Origin: Stenotrophomonas maltophilia
GTDB lineage: Bacteria > Pseudomonadota > Gammaproteobacteria > Xanthomonadales > Xanthomonadaceae
Assembly: GCA_002387845.1 (NCBI GenBank)
Contig: DGLB01000077.1
Span: 1 to 48,868, forward strand
DNA: 48,868 bases
Direction: 5' to 3'
Shown here in pieces: positions 33,648-42,225 of the stretch. The notes below the pieces were generated by a model, which was not told the origin of the DNA, ran no database searches, and was given only the letters and a program-made list of their open reading frames with translations. Each line of letters begins with the position of its first letter. The first letter of the stretch is position 1. The position numbers were made by a program, and so were the translations under genes.

Positions 33648-34316
33648 ATGGACCTGATCCGGCTGCTGCGTTCCCTGGAGGAATTCCTCTACGAGCTTGT
33701 CGGCTGGCTGGTGTTCTACCCACGCACGTTCTGGCGGGTGCTGACGCGGCCAGGCGAGGTGGCGCGCTATACCCGCACCGAGCTCAACAAGGACCAGGAG
33801 CTGCGATTCCAAGATGCCATCAGCCCGGTACTGATGCTCATCCTGTCCGTGGTCCTTGCCCATGCGCTGGAGATGGCGCTGCGCATGGCGTCGCCACAGT
33901 TGGGCTCGCCCGTTGGCAAGTTGCTGTTTGGCAGCGAGCAGGGGCTGCTGCTGACCCGCTCCGCTGTGTTCTGCATCTATGCGCTGGGTGCAGCGCTGGG
34001 GACACTGCGTCGACAGCGGGCACCGGTCAATCGGGAAACGCTGCGCGAGCCGTTCTCCATCCAGGCGTTCCTGGCTTGCCCGTTTGTTGTGATGCTGGCG
34101 TTTTCGCAGGCGGCAACGATCTCGCTGCGTTCCGAGTGGTCGTGGGCTGGCCCGGTATTGGGCATCGTCGCAGTCGCCTGGTACCTGTGGGCGCGTACCC
34201 GTGCATTCCTGGCCTTGAATGCGGTGTCGCCGTGGCGGGCGTTCTGCTGGGTGGTTCTGTCATTCGCACTGACGACGGTTGTGATAGTGGCCCTGTTTGC
34301 TGCCATCATCCTTTGA
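33648..34316 (+). CDS. Multi-spanning membrane protein of unknown function
   Basis: The 222-residue protein has a cytosolic N-terminus of about 60 residues with a WLVFYPRTFWRVLTRPGEVARY motif and then four or five hydrophobic segments (about 60-80, 100-120, 140-160, 165-185, 195-220). It has a general Yip1-like look, but I cannot assign it to a family with confidence. It is followed 22 bp later by ybjQ. Confidence 0.65.
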   Translation: MDLIRLLRSLEEFLYELVGWLVFYPRTFWRVLTRPGEVARYTRTELNKDQELRFQDAISPVLMLILSVVLAHALEMALRMASPQLGSPVGKLLFGSEQGLLLTRSAVFCIYALGAALGTLRRQRAPVNRETLREPFSIQAFLACPFVVMLAFSQAATISLRSEWSWAGPVLGIVAVAWYLWARTRAFLALNAVSPWRAFCWVVLSFALTTVVIVALFAAIIL

Positions 34317-34338
34317 ACCCAATCAGGAGTGAATACTC

Positions 34339-34719
34339 ATGGCAGACCCCTACAACAGCGGCATTCCCGGCACCGCCGCCCCGCAGTTGAATGATTCCAT
34401 GGTGACCACCGCTTTCGAGCTGCCGGGCTACCGCATTGCCCGCAACCTGGGCGTGGTACGTGGCATCACCGTGCGTTCGCGATCCATCGTGGGCAACTTC
34501 CTCGGCGGCATCCAGACCATTTTCGGCGGCAACATCACCATCTATACCGAGCTGTGCGAGCAGGCTCGCGAGGAAACCTACCGCGACATGGCTCGCCATG
34601 CGCGCCAGTTGGGGGCGAACGCCATCATCGGCATGCGTTACGACGCGACTGATGTGATGACAGGGCTTACCGAGGTCCTGTGCTACGGCACGGCGGTGGT
34701 GGTGGAGCCGGTGCGCTGA
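34339..34719 (+). CDS. ybjQ: YbjQ/UPF0145 family protein
   Basis: This 126-residue protein has the hallmarks VTTAFELPGYRI, GVVRGITVRSRSIVG, EETYRDMARHARQLGANAIIGMRYDA and EVLCYGTAV. Known structures are oligomeric rings, with a suggested but unproven metal- or ligand-binding role. An N-terminal extension of about 20 residues precedes the conserved part. AATCAGGAGTG lies before the ATG. Confidence 0.9.
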   Translation: MADPYNSGIPGTAAPQLNDSMVTTAFELPGYRIARNLGVVRGITVRSRSIVGNFLGGIQTIFGGNITIYTELCEQAREETYRDMARHARQLGANAIIGMRYDATDVMTGLTEVLCYGTAVVVEPVR

Positions 34720-34720
34720 G

Positions 34721-35071
34721 ATGAGCGAGGTGGCCGCCTACGTGCTGGGTGTGGAAGAGAGCAGGGTGGTTGCGCTGCTCACGTCGGAACTGGGCACGCT
34801 GATCTGCGCGGAGCGGAATCCAGACAGTTTCAGCATCTATGCCGCGGGTGCGGTCACGGTGGTGGTGATTCCCAGCGAAGGCATGCTGGAAATCTGGGTG
34901 CACCACAGCCAGGCGTGGCCATCTTCGCCCGCATTCGCGCGCTTCCTTGCCGCCGGGTTGGGTTGTACGGTCCGCTGTGACCCGGGTGCAGTGGCACCGG
35001 ATATCGACCCGTATTCCGATGCGCTCCTTGAGATTGACCGCGAGGGCGAGCGCATCGTCACCCTGTCCTGA
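34721..35071 (+). CDS. Small hypothetical protein, partly duplicated at 28.4 kb
   Basis: This 116-residue protein starts one base after the ybjQ stop, so it is probably coupled. There is no signal peptide. It shows alternating beta strands and short helices (FSIYAAGAVTVVVIPSEG, MLEIWVHHSQAW, FARFLAAGLGCTVRCDP) and an acidic end. I do not recognise the family. Its size and the partial copy beside an effector fragment would suit an immunity protein, but that is only an inference. Confidence 0.65.
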   Translation: MSEVAAYVLGVEESRVVALLTSELGTLICAERNPDSFSIYAAGAVTVVVIPSEGMLEIWVHHSQAWPSSPAFARFLAAGLGCTVRCDPGAVAPDIDPYSDALLEIDREGERIVTLS

Positions 35072-35073
35072 TC

Positions 35074-35120
35074 GGACACGCATGGCGTGTCCCTACGTAG
35101 TGACGCGCCATGCGCGTCAC
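35074..35120. repeat. Inverted pair of GTAG palindromes
   Basis: Two abutting elements with opposite GTAG ends (CTAC at 35093-35096, GTAG at 35097-35100), each with an ACGC-CATG-GCGT-like stem. Directly after the 34721 gene. Confidence 0.75.
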
Positions 35121-35153
35121 CGTGATCCCGATGCCTGACGGAAGAAGAACCCG

Positions 35154-35220
35154 AATCTTCCCGTACGGGAAGATTTTGACCAACATGGCCAATCAACCGC
35201 CAAACATTCCCGTACGGGAA
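35154..35220. repeat. Two perfect palindromes sharing TTCCCGTACGGGAA
   Basis: The first (35154-35175) is a perfect 22-bp palindrome centred on CCCGTACGGG. The second (35207-35220) is a perfect 14-bp copy of its core. Centres are 49 bp apart. They lie between two converging genes, so they are not in an obvious promoter. They could be sites for a dimeric DNA-binding protein or a repeat family. Confidence 0.6.
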
Positions 35221-35224
35221 CATT

Positions 35225-35407
35225 TCAGCGCGTCCGCTTCACCCAGGCCCGCACCACCAGCCCGATCAATCCGGCAAAGACCACCCAGGACACGACGTCA
35301 TACACGCCGTTACCCAACAGGGCGCTCACCAGCCCCACCACGCTGATCACCGCAATCCAGGCCGGTGCGGTGAACGGGCTGCCGGTCGGCGGCGTGGGGC
35401 GGCTCAT
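35225..35407 (-). CDS. Small membrane protein (60 aa)
   Basis: ATG 35407 overlaps the stop of the PepSY gene as ATGA, so translation is coupled. The product has a Pro-rich start and two hydrophobic segments (WIAVISVVGLVSALLG and VVSWVVFAGLIGLVVRAW) with a basic end. Small proteins of this kind are often found after PepSY iron-uptake genes; its role is unknown. Confidence 0.75.
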   Translation of the reverse strand: MSRPTPPTGSPFTAPAWIAVISVVGLVSALLGNGVYDVVSWVVFAGLIGLVVRAWVKRTR

Positions 35408-36540
35408 GCGGCACCTCCGGTCTTCTCGGCGCGCTCGATCTCGGTCACCCGCGCCTCGGTGCTGCCGCGCTTGAACCACAGGTACAGGCCGCTGATCAGC
35501 ACCACGATGGTGAGCAGGTCCAGAATGGCCCACAGGATCTTCAGCGGCAGGCCGCCGTAGTTGCCGAAGTGCAGCGGCTGGCTGAGCAGCAGTACGGTCA
35601 TGTACACCGGCAGCTGCGGCTGCGCGGTCAGCTCGCCGGTAACCGCGTCGATCAGCACCGGGCGGTACATCCGTTCGGTCAGCGGGGTGTTGCCCTGCAT
35701 GAACACGCCGTAGTGGTGGTCGCCGCTGTAGCCGGTGCCGGGGAAGCTGACAAAGGCCGGGCGCATGTCCGGCTCGGCGGCGCGCGCGGTGGCGACGGCG
35801 GCGTCCAGCGAGGCCAGGAGGGTGGGGCGTGGTTGGCCGGCGTAGCGGGCGGCGAACTCGCCCAGCTGTTCGTTCTGCCAGGCGGTTTCCAGCGGCTTGG
35901 CGATGGTGTTGATGGCCCCGGTCAGGCCCACCACCAGCGCCCAGCCCAGGGTGACCACGCCGATGACGTTGTGCAGGTCCAGCCAGGCTAGGCGGCGGCT
36001 GCGCCCGGTGCGCAGGGTGCCGAAGCGCTGCCGGCGCATGAAGGGGCCGTACAGCACCAGGCCGGAGATGATCGCCACCGCGAACAGCAGGCCCATCGCG
36101 CCCATGAACAGCAGGCCGGGCAGGCCGACGAACAGGTCGGTATGCAGGCGCAGCAGGAAATACATCACGCCTTCGTTGAACTGCGGTGCGGGTACCACGT
36201 CACCACTGCTGGCGTGCAGCAGTGCGGTTTTCATCTGCGGCGGTGGGGTATCCACGCGCTCGCCGGTGTTGACGTAGACGGTGTGGCCTTCCCAATCCCA
36301 GCCGATGAACAGCGGCACGTTGCCGGGGTACTGCGCGAGCGCGGTGTTGACCTGGTCATCCAGGTTGCGCGCCGGTGCGGTGTCCTGCGGGTGTTCGACG
36401 TGCGGTTCGCTGAGGTGGTCGATTTCCTCGGCGAAGATCAGCGGCAGCCCGGTCAGGCACAACAGCAGCAGGAAGGCGGTGCAGATCAGGCTGGTCCACT
36501 TGTGGACCAGGAACCAGGCTTTGATGGTGGTGCGTTGCAT
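35404..36540 (-). CDS. PepSY-associated TM helix protein
   Basis: I use ATG 36540 (378 residues, MQRTTIKAWF). TM1 follows at FLVHKWTSLICTAFLLLLCLTG with HxW and a large periplasmic loop; two further TM segments and a final one near the C-terminus give the PepSY_TM four-helix layout. These proteins are linked to siderophore uptake and are proposed to reduce or release iron from ferric siderophores at the inner membrane. Position just after a TonB siderophore receptor fits. Confidence 0.9.
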   Translation of the reverse strand: MQRTTIKAWFLVHKWTSLICTAFLLLLCLTGLPLIFAEEIDHLSEPHVEHPQDTAPARNLDDQVNTALAQYPGNVPLFIGWDWEGHTVYVNTGERVDTPPPQMKTALLHASSGDVVPAPQFNEGVMYFLLRLHTDLFVGLPGLLFMGAMGLLFAVAIISGLVLYGPFMRRQRFGTLRTGRSRRLAWLDLHNVIGVVTLGWALVVGLTGAINTIAKPLETAWQNEQLGEFAARYAGQPRPTLLASLDAAVATARAAEPDMRPAFVSFPGTGYSGDHHYGVFMQGNTPLTERMYRPVLIDAVTGELTAQPQLPVYMTVLLLSQPLHFGNYGGLPLKILWAILDLLTIVVLISGLYLWFKRGSTEARVTEIERAEKTGGAA

Positions 36541-36599
36541 TGAGTTCTCTGGCGGCGGCTGGAGAGGGGATTGCGGTGGTGCAGGGTGAACAGCGAACG

Positions 36600-36623
36600 G
36601 CAGCCGGGCAAGCCCGGCTCTAC
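36600..36623 (-). repeat. SMAG-type REP
   Basis: GCAGCCGGGC, AA loop, GCCCGGCTCTAC, in the gap between the receptor and PepSY genes. Confidence 0.85.
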
Positions 36624-36641
36624 GGGGATCCGCTCGAACGA

Positions 36642-38723
36642 TCAGAACCGATAACTGATCGTGCCGGTCACCGTGCGCGGATTGCCGGTGAAGCAATCCC
36701 CGAAGTTGCGGCAAGGCGCGTAGTACTTCTTGTCGGACAGATTGGTGAAGTTCAACGCCATGGTCCAATCGACCACCTGGATTTCAAACAGGGCATCCAC
36801 CAGCGTGTAGCTCGGCGTGCGGATGAAACCGCCGTAGCCCAGCGACTGGCTGTTGCCCACGTAACGGCCACCCAGGCCGACGCGCAGGCGCGACACGTCG
36901 TCAATCTGGAAGCCCTTGGCCAGCCACAGCGACGCCAGTTCCTGCGGGGTGTCGTTGAGGCGCTGGTTCACTTCCATCTCGAAGTTGCTCTTGGTCACCT
37001 TGGCGCGGTTGCGTGCGTACGCGGCGGTCAAGGTGATGTCCTGCGAGAACGCGAACTGGCCTTCCAGCTCCACGCCCTTGGACTCGATCTCACCCGTCTG
37101 GATCACGTTGAGCACGTTGTCCGGGTCATTGGTCTGGCGGTTGGTCTCGGTGATGCGGTAGGCCGACGCGGTCACCAGCACGTTCTCCACCGGCTGCCAC
37201 TTGATGCCGCCTTCCCACTGGTCGCCTTCCATCGGCTTGAACGCGCGGCCGTACAGGTCCTGGCCGGTCACCGGCAGGAACGATTCGCTGTAGCTGATGT
37301 ACGGCGAAACGCCCGCGCCGATCTCGCCGATCAGGCCGGCGCGGAAGGTGGTGGCATTGTCGGTCTGGCTGGGCAGGCCTTCGGTCTTGCTGCGGGCGTG
37401 GTCGCGACGTGCGCCCAGCACCAGCGACACGCGGTCGGCCCAGCGGATCTGGTCCTGCACGTACACGCCCAACTGGGTGGTGCGCTGGTCGGGCAGGCGG
37501 CTCCAGCCGTTGATGACGATGCCGCTGGAGACGGGGGTGTAGATGTCGATCGGGGTCGGGGTCGCGTCCAGTTGCAGCGATTCCTCGCGGTAATCGCTGT
37601 AGTCCACGCCGGCCAGCAGCAGGTGCTGGAACGGGCCGGTGGCGAAGTCGAACTGCAGGGCGTTGTCGCTGGTCAGCGAGCGCACGTCCGGGCGCACACC
37701 GTAGGCATTGCGGTTCACCAGGCGCTTCTCGGCGTCAATGAACGGGTCCAGCGGGTTGGTGTAGGTATCCGGATACAGTTCGCGGAACTCGGTCTTGCCG
37801 TCCAGGTAACGCACCGCCGAACGCAGGCTCACGGTGTCGTTGAAGCGGTGGTCGAACAGCGCGGTCACGCTGTACACGCGCGAATCGAGCTTGTCGAAGT
37901 CCTTGTCGCCCAGGAAGGTGCCGGGGTCCAGGCGCGGCATGCCCGGCGCGGCGTTCAGGGTGGCCACCACCGGCAGGAACTGCTGGCTGGAAGCGGTCTT
38001 GTCGTGCTGGTAGCTGGTGAGCAGGGTGAAGGTGGTGCTCTCACCACGCCAGCTCAGCGAGGGGGCGATGTAGATGCGGTCATCGTCGATTTCATCGGTC
38101 TGCATGCCGGCATTGCGGACCAGGCCGACCACGCGGCCAGCCACGGTGCCGGCGTCATTCAAGCTGCCGCCCACGTCGGCCTGGAACTGCTTGCGGTCGA
38201 AGTTGCCCAGCTGCACGCCCACCTCACCGCCGAGGTCGGTGAAGGTGGGGCGCTTGGTCATGGCATTGATGATGCCGCCGGTGGCACCGGCCCCGTACAA
38301 CACCGAAGACGGGCCGCGCAGCACTTCCACGCGTTCCAGCCCATACACCTCGGTCCGGGCCAGCGGGCTGAAGCCATAGCTGCGGCGCAGGCCGTCCACG
38401 TACTGCACCGGGTCCAGGCCGCGCACGGTGCTGCCGTCGCTGCGGGTATCCAGGCCGTAGGCATCGGCGGTCACGCCGGCGCTGTAGCGCAGGGTTTCCT
38501 GCAGGTTGTGTGCACCGCGGTCGGTGAACAGCTCGCTGCTGACCACGCTGATCGCCTGCGGGGTCTGGGTCAGCGGGGTGTCGGTCTTGGTCGCGGTGCT
38601 GGCCCGGTTGGCCACCACGGTCACTTCATCCAGGGTCCGGGCGTCCTGGGCCTGGGCCAGGGCACTGGCCAGCAGGGTGGGAACCAGCAACAGCAGGGCA
38701 CGGCGACGCGGCAGGGCGGTCAT
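36642..38723 (-). CDS. TonB-dependent siderophore receptor
   Basis: With ATG 38723 the protein has 693 residues: signal peptide (RRALLLLVPTLLASALAQAQ), a TonB-box-like LDEVTVVA, and a plug domain (QTPQAISVVSSELFTDRG, RGPSSVLYGAGATGGIINAMTK). A beta-barrel follows and ends TGTISYRF with the terminal Phe. The wording of the plug is that of the ferric-siderophore (FhuE/FoxA/FecA-like) subfamily; the ligand cannot be told. The first and last cysteines near the C-terminus (CRNFGDC) are typical of this subfamily. Confidence 0.93.
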   Translation of the reverse strand: MTALPRRRALLLLVPTLLASALAQAQDARTLDEVTVVANRASTATKTDTPLTQTPQAISVVSSELFTDRGAHNLQETLRYSAGVTADAYGLDTRSDGSTVRGLDPVQYVDGLRRSYGFSPLARTEVYGLERVEVLRGPSSVLYGAGATGGIINAMTKRPTFTDLGGEVGVQLGNFDRKQFQADVGGSLNDAGTVAGRVVGLVRNAGMQTDEIDDDRIYIAPSLSWRGESTTFTLLTSYQHDKTASSQQFLPVVATLNAAPGMPRLDPGTFLGDKDFDKLDSRVYSVTALFDHRFNDTVSLRSAVRYLDGKTEFRELYPDTYTNPLDPFIDAEKRLVNRNAYGVRPDVRSLTSDNALQFDFATGPFQHLLLAGVDYSDYREESLQLDATPTPIDIYTPVSSGIVINGWSRLPDQRTTQLGVYVQDQIRWADRVSLVLGARRDHARSKTEGLPSQTDNATTFRAGLIGEIGAGVSPYISYSESFLPVTGQDLYGRAFKPMEGDQWEGGIKWQPVENVLVTASAYRITETNRQTNDPDNVLNVIQTGEIESKGVELEGQFAFSQDITLTAAYARNRAKVTKSNFEMEVNQRLNDTPQELASLWLAKGFQIDDVSRLRVGLGGRYVGNSQSLGYGGFIRTPSYTLVDALFEIQVVDWTMALNFTNLSDKKYYAPCRNFGDCFTGNPRTVTGTISYRF

Positions 38724-38750
38724 GGCGGCATTCCAGGGGTGAGGGACGGA

Positions 38751-38794
38751 ATTATCGGGACCCCGGTGCGCCAACGCAAATGAGTCTCAGGTGC
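38751..38794 (-). promoter_or_regulatory. Promoter of the TonB receptor with a candidate Fur site
   Basis: On the minus strand, -35 TTGCGT (38774-38779) and -10 GATAAT (38751-38756) have a 17-bp spacer. Overlapping the -35 is GCAAATGAGTCTCAGGTGC (38776-38794), similar to Fur boxes of iron-uptake genes in this family. The similarity is partial. Confidence 0.5.
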
Positions 38795-38896
38795 GGGTTG
38801 CCCCCGGTTTCATCCAGCTGCCACATCCCCTGCACGGCGCTTTCCCGCCGCCCTGCGTAGGGTAGGACGTCCCCGAACCCCACCGGAGACGCCGCC

Positions 38897-39115
38897 ATGA
38901 ATGTCCTGCAGACCGCCGCCCGCACCATGCGCAACGGCCTTGAGGAGATGGCGGCCCTGCTGGTCGGTGAGCGTGCCGACGACCTGCGCGCCGACGCTAC
39001 CGCGGCCCCGGGGGTGGGCATTCCCATGCCGCGCCGCCTGCCGGTGCGACGGCCCCGCCTGAATGCCCGCAAGGGCATGGCTCCCTGGCAGAAGATCGGG
39101 GCGGGTCGCAGATAA
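38897..39115 (+). CDS. Small basic hypothetical protein (72 aa)
   Basis: ATG 38897 follows CACCGGAGACGCCGCC. The protein has an N-terminal helix (MNVLQTAARTMRNGLEEMAALLV) and a Pro/Arg-rich C-terminal half. Third codon positions are strongly GC, as in real genes here, but so is much non-coding DNA. No family recognised. Confidence 0.4.
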   Translation: MNVLQTAARTMRNGLEEMAALLVGERADDLRADATAAPGVGIPMPRRLPVRRPRLNARKGMAPWQKIGAGRR

Positions 39116-39207
39116 CGCCCGGACACCCCCCCGGCGCACCCTCCCACCCATGTCACGTACACGTCCGTTATGGCTAACTAGCGCCTATTCAACTGACGGA
39201 TCGATGC

Positions 39208-40221
39208 GTGAAGACAGCAGGACGGTGGGGACTGGCAGGGATCATGCTGGTGGCGGCGTTATGGGTGGCAGGCCTGCTGGCGTATCAGCTGCCGGGCCCG
39301 GGCTGGGTTCGTGGTATCGCACTGGCGGCCTGGGGCACATTTGCCTTGATCACCGTCACGGCCGTTGCGCGGGCGCGCGCTGGCCGCTGGCCGGGTGCCG
39401 TGTTCGCCGCCGTGCTGGTGGCAACCGGCCTGTGGTGGCTGCTGCTCAGCCCCCGCCAGGACCGGGTCTGGGCCGATGATGTTGCCCAGCGTCTGAAGGT
39501 GGTCTCATTCGACGGCCAGCACGTGGTGCTGGACAACGTGCGCAACTTCACCTGGCGCACGGACGAAGACCACGATGTACGCTGGGAGCGCCGCGAGTAC
39601 GATCTTGACCAGCTGCGTTCGGCCGACCTGATCCTGTCCTACTGGATGGGTCCGATGATCGCCCACACCCTGGTCAGCTTCGGTTTCGAAGACGGCCGCC
39701 AGCTGGTGTTCTCGCTGGAAATCCGCAAGGAACGCGGTGAAAGTTTCTCGGCGCTGGGCGGTTTCTTCCGCAAGTTCGAGATGACCCTGGTTGCTGCCGA
39801 GGAAACCGACATTGTGCGCGTCCGCAGCAATGTGCGCGGCGAGGATGTCTATCTTTATCGCCTCAAGGGCATGACCCGCGAGCAGCTCAAGGGCCTGTTC
39901 GCGTCCTATCTGGGCGAAGCCCGCAAACTGGATGCTGCGCCGGCGTTCTACAACACGCTGACCAGCAACTGCACCACCATCGTGTATGAGCTGGCCAAGC
40001 AGATCGCACCCGGTCTGCCACTGGACTATCGCCTGTTGGTGTCGGGCTATTTCGCCGAGTACGCGCGCGACCTGGGCGTGCTGACCCCGGACGTGGACTT
40101 CGCCACGTTGAAGGCGCGCGGCCGCATCACCGAACGTGCGCGTGCAGCGGGCGATGATCCGGCCTTCTCGCGTTTGATACGCGCAGGCGTTCCGGGCATC
40201 GACGCCGAGGCTGGCCGATGA
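39208..40221 (+). CDS. DUF4105 (Lnb N-terminal periplasmic) domain protein
   Basis: The 337-residue protein has three N-terminal hydrophobic segments (residues 7-26, 34-53, 62-80) and a periplasmic part with DUF4105 hallmarks: SYWMGPMIAHTLVSFGFEDG (putative catalytic His) and YNTLTSNCTTIVYELA (putative catalytic Cys). The fold is a permuted papain-like one, suggesting peptidase or amidase action in the envelope. Its stop overlaps the start of the next gene (ATGA). Confidence 0.85.
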   Translation: MKTAGRWGLAGIMLVAALWVAGLLAYQLPGPGWVRGIALAAWGTFALITVTAVARARAGRWPGAVFAAVLVATGLWWLLLSPRQDRVWADDVAQRLKVVSFDGQHVVLDNVRNFTWRTDEDHDVRWERREYDLDQLRSADLILSYWMGPMIAHTLVSFGFEDGRQLVFSLEIRKERGESFSALGGFFRKFEMTLVAAEETDIVRVRSNVRGEDVYLYRLKGMTREQLKGLFASYLGEARKLDAAPAFYNTLTSNCTTIVYELAKQIAPGLPLDYRLLVSGYFAEYARDLGVLTPDVDFATLKARGRITERARAAGDDPAFSRLIRAGVPGIDAEAGR

Positions 40222-42155
40222 GGGCGGTGCTGCACCGGCTCGCACCGGTGTTGGCGGCTGTCGCCCTGCTGCTGACCAGCGGCTGCGCCATGGTCACCAT
40301 GAAGCAGGTCGCACCCACCGAGTACCTGGCCAACAAGCGTGGCGATGTGCTGACCAGTGGCGACTTCAGCGCCGCCTCGCGGGAAACCCTGAGCGTGATC
40401 GGGTTGAACGAGGATCAGTGCGAAAAGGACATCGTTGCCTGCGAGAAAACGCTCAAGAACACGATTGATGTACCCGAGGAACAGCGCCTGTCCGCGTTGT
40501 CCGAATTGTGGGTGAAGAACGCGCTGGCACTCAGCCCCAAGCCCAAGGATCGCGACAAACACCCGATGTCCGACGCGGCGCTGGATGCCTGGCTGGAAGC
40601 GGCGCGTTACGCCTACGCCTATCTGTTCTTCAGTGGGCGCACGCCATCGCAGCGTGCCTTCGAGGACCGCCAGACCCAGGTGCGCGACTACTACAACTAC
40701 GCCGCCGAGCAGACCGCCGCCGTGGTCTTCAAGCGCAGCCGCGAAAGCGCGCTGGAAGGCGAGGACTACAACGCCGCCGTGGCCGGCGAACGCTGGACGC
40801 TGACCTCCGACTTCGACCAGCTGCGCCTGACCAGCATCCCCACCAGCATGGCGCCCGCCTCGTCGCTGAGCTTTGCCGGGCTGCGCAGCACCTACCGGCG
40901 CGATGGCTTCGGGGCCGAGCTGGTGGTGCTGATGGACCCGCCCAAGCTGGTGGCCCCGCCACCGGGCGAGAAAGCGGAAATTCCGCAGTACAGCGAAATG
41001 TCGGCGATCAACGCCACGGCATTGTTGAAGTTCAAAGGCAACAGCCTGCAGGAGGTGCTGGACACCACCCAGGTGCTGTTTGACGTGTATTCGCCCGAGT
41101 CCACCGAAAGCGTGGAACTGCACGGCGAAAAGGTACCGCTGGCCGGCAACTTCACCGCCGCGTACGGCATGTGGCTGGCCCAGAGCGGCTTTGCCACCCA
41201 GTCGCTGCGCACGCTGTTCGGCATGAGCGAAGGCATTGCCGAACCGCACATGTACCTGATGCAGCCGTGGGACCCGAACCGCCGGATCATCTTCATGCTG
41301 CATGGGCTGGGCAGCAGCCCGGAAGCCTGGGTCAACGTGGCCAACGAGATTCTGGGCGATCCGGAGCTGCGCGAGCACTTCCAGGTGTGGCAGGTGTACT
41401 ACCCGACCAATGCGCCGATTGCGCTGAACCGCTACGAGATCGACCAGGCGTTCGACAACACCCTCAAGCACTTCGATCCCAGCGGCAGCTCGCGGGCTTC
41501 AAAGGACATGGTGTTCATTGGCCACAGCATGGGCGGGGTGCTGGCGCGGCTGCTGGTGAGTGATTCCGGCGAGGTGCTGTGGAACGACCTGCTGGCCAAC
41601 TACAACCTGAAGGGCGAGCGCCTGAAGCGGGTGCAGACCAAGCTGGGGCCACTGCTGCACTTCGATGCCGAACCGAATGTGGAACGCGCGATCTTCATCG
41701 CCGCCCCGCACAAGGGCACCGACATCGCTGGCAACCGCCTGGGCCGGCTGATCGGGCGGCTGGTGCGACTGCCGATCACCCTGCTGGGCAAGTTCGAGGA
41801 CGTGTTCCAGACCCTGCAGCAGGCCGAAGCGCAGTCGGCGCAGCCGAAGAAGCTGGTCATTCCCAACAGCATCGACAACCTGAAAGCCGACGACCCGTTC
41901 GTGAAGGCGTCCAGCGCGCTGCCGATCCGGCCGGGGCTGAAGTACCACTCGATCATCGCGCAGCGTAAACCCGAGGTGCCGCTGGAACAGTCCGATGACG
42001 GGCTGGTGCCGTACTGGAGCGCACACCTGCCGGGCGCGCTGTCGGAGAAGGTGATCATCTCCGGACACAGCGTGCAGGAAACCCCGCAGGCCGTGCTGGA
42101 GATCCGGCGCATCCTGCGCGAGGACCTGGAGGAAATGGGCGACGCCGGGCGTTGA
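40218..42155 (+). CDS. Lipoprotein alpha/beta hydrolase
   Basis: The 645-residue protein has a lipoprotein signal with LLTSGC (Cys23). The hydrolase part is clear: IFMLHGLGSSPEAWVN (oxyanion region), FIGHSMGGVLARLL (nucleophile Ser in GHSMG), a late Asp in QSDDGLVPYWS and His in IISGHSVQ. Residues 30-340 are a family-specific N-terminal part. Lipase or esterase activity in the periplasm or at the outer membrane is likely; coupled translation with the DUF4105 gene suggests joint function. Confidence 0.85.
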   Translation: MRAVLHRLAPVLAAVALLLTSGCAMVTMKQVAPTEYLANKRGDVLTSGDFSAASRETLSVIGLNEDQCEKDIVACEKTLKNTIDVPEEQRLSALSELWVKNALALSPKPKDRDKHPMSDAALDAWLEAARYAYAYLFFSGRTPSQRAFEDRQTQVRDYYNYAAEQTAAVVFKRSRESALEGEDYNAAVAGERWTLTSDFDQLRLTSIPTSMAPASSLSFAGLRSTYRRDGFGAELVVLMDPPKLVAPPPGEKAEIPQYSEMSAINATALLKFKGNSLQEVLDTTQVLFDVYSPESTESVELHGEKVPLAGNFTAAYGMWLAQSGFATQSLRTLFGMSEGIAEPHMYLMQPWDPNRRIIFMLHGLGSSPEAWVNVANEILGDPELREHFQVWQVYYPTNAPIALNRYEIDQAFDNTLKHFDPSGSSRASKDMVFIGHSMGGVLARLLVSDSGEVLWNDLLANYNLKGERLKRVQTKLGPLLHFDAEPNVERAIFIAAPHKGTDIAGNRLGRLIGRLVRLPITLLGKFEDVFQTLQQAEAQSAQPKKLVIPNSIDNLKADDPFVKASSALPIRPGLKYHSIIAQRKPEVPLEQSDDGLVPYWSAHLPGALSEKVIISGHSVQETPQAVLEIRRILREDLEEMGDAGR

Positions 42156-42178
42156 TCCGCCATGGCGTATCCACGTCT

Positions 42179-42201
42179 GTAGGGACACGCCATGCGTGTC
42201 C
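42179..42201 (+). repeat. GTAG palindrome, ACGC-CATG-GCGT stem
   Basis: GTAGGGACACGCC with its complement GCGTGTCC, between the hydrolase gene and the converging MFS gene. Confidence 0.75.
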
Positions 42202-42225
42202 GCGCGGACCGTCAACGTTCGATCC

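Noticed and set aside
36540..38783. Long plus-strand open frame of 747 codons
   Set aside because: It is antisense to the TonB receptor; its His/Gln/Val-rich composition is the usual shadow of a GC-rich gene.
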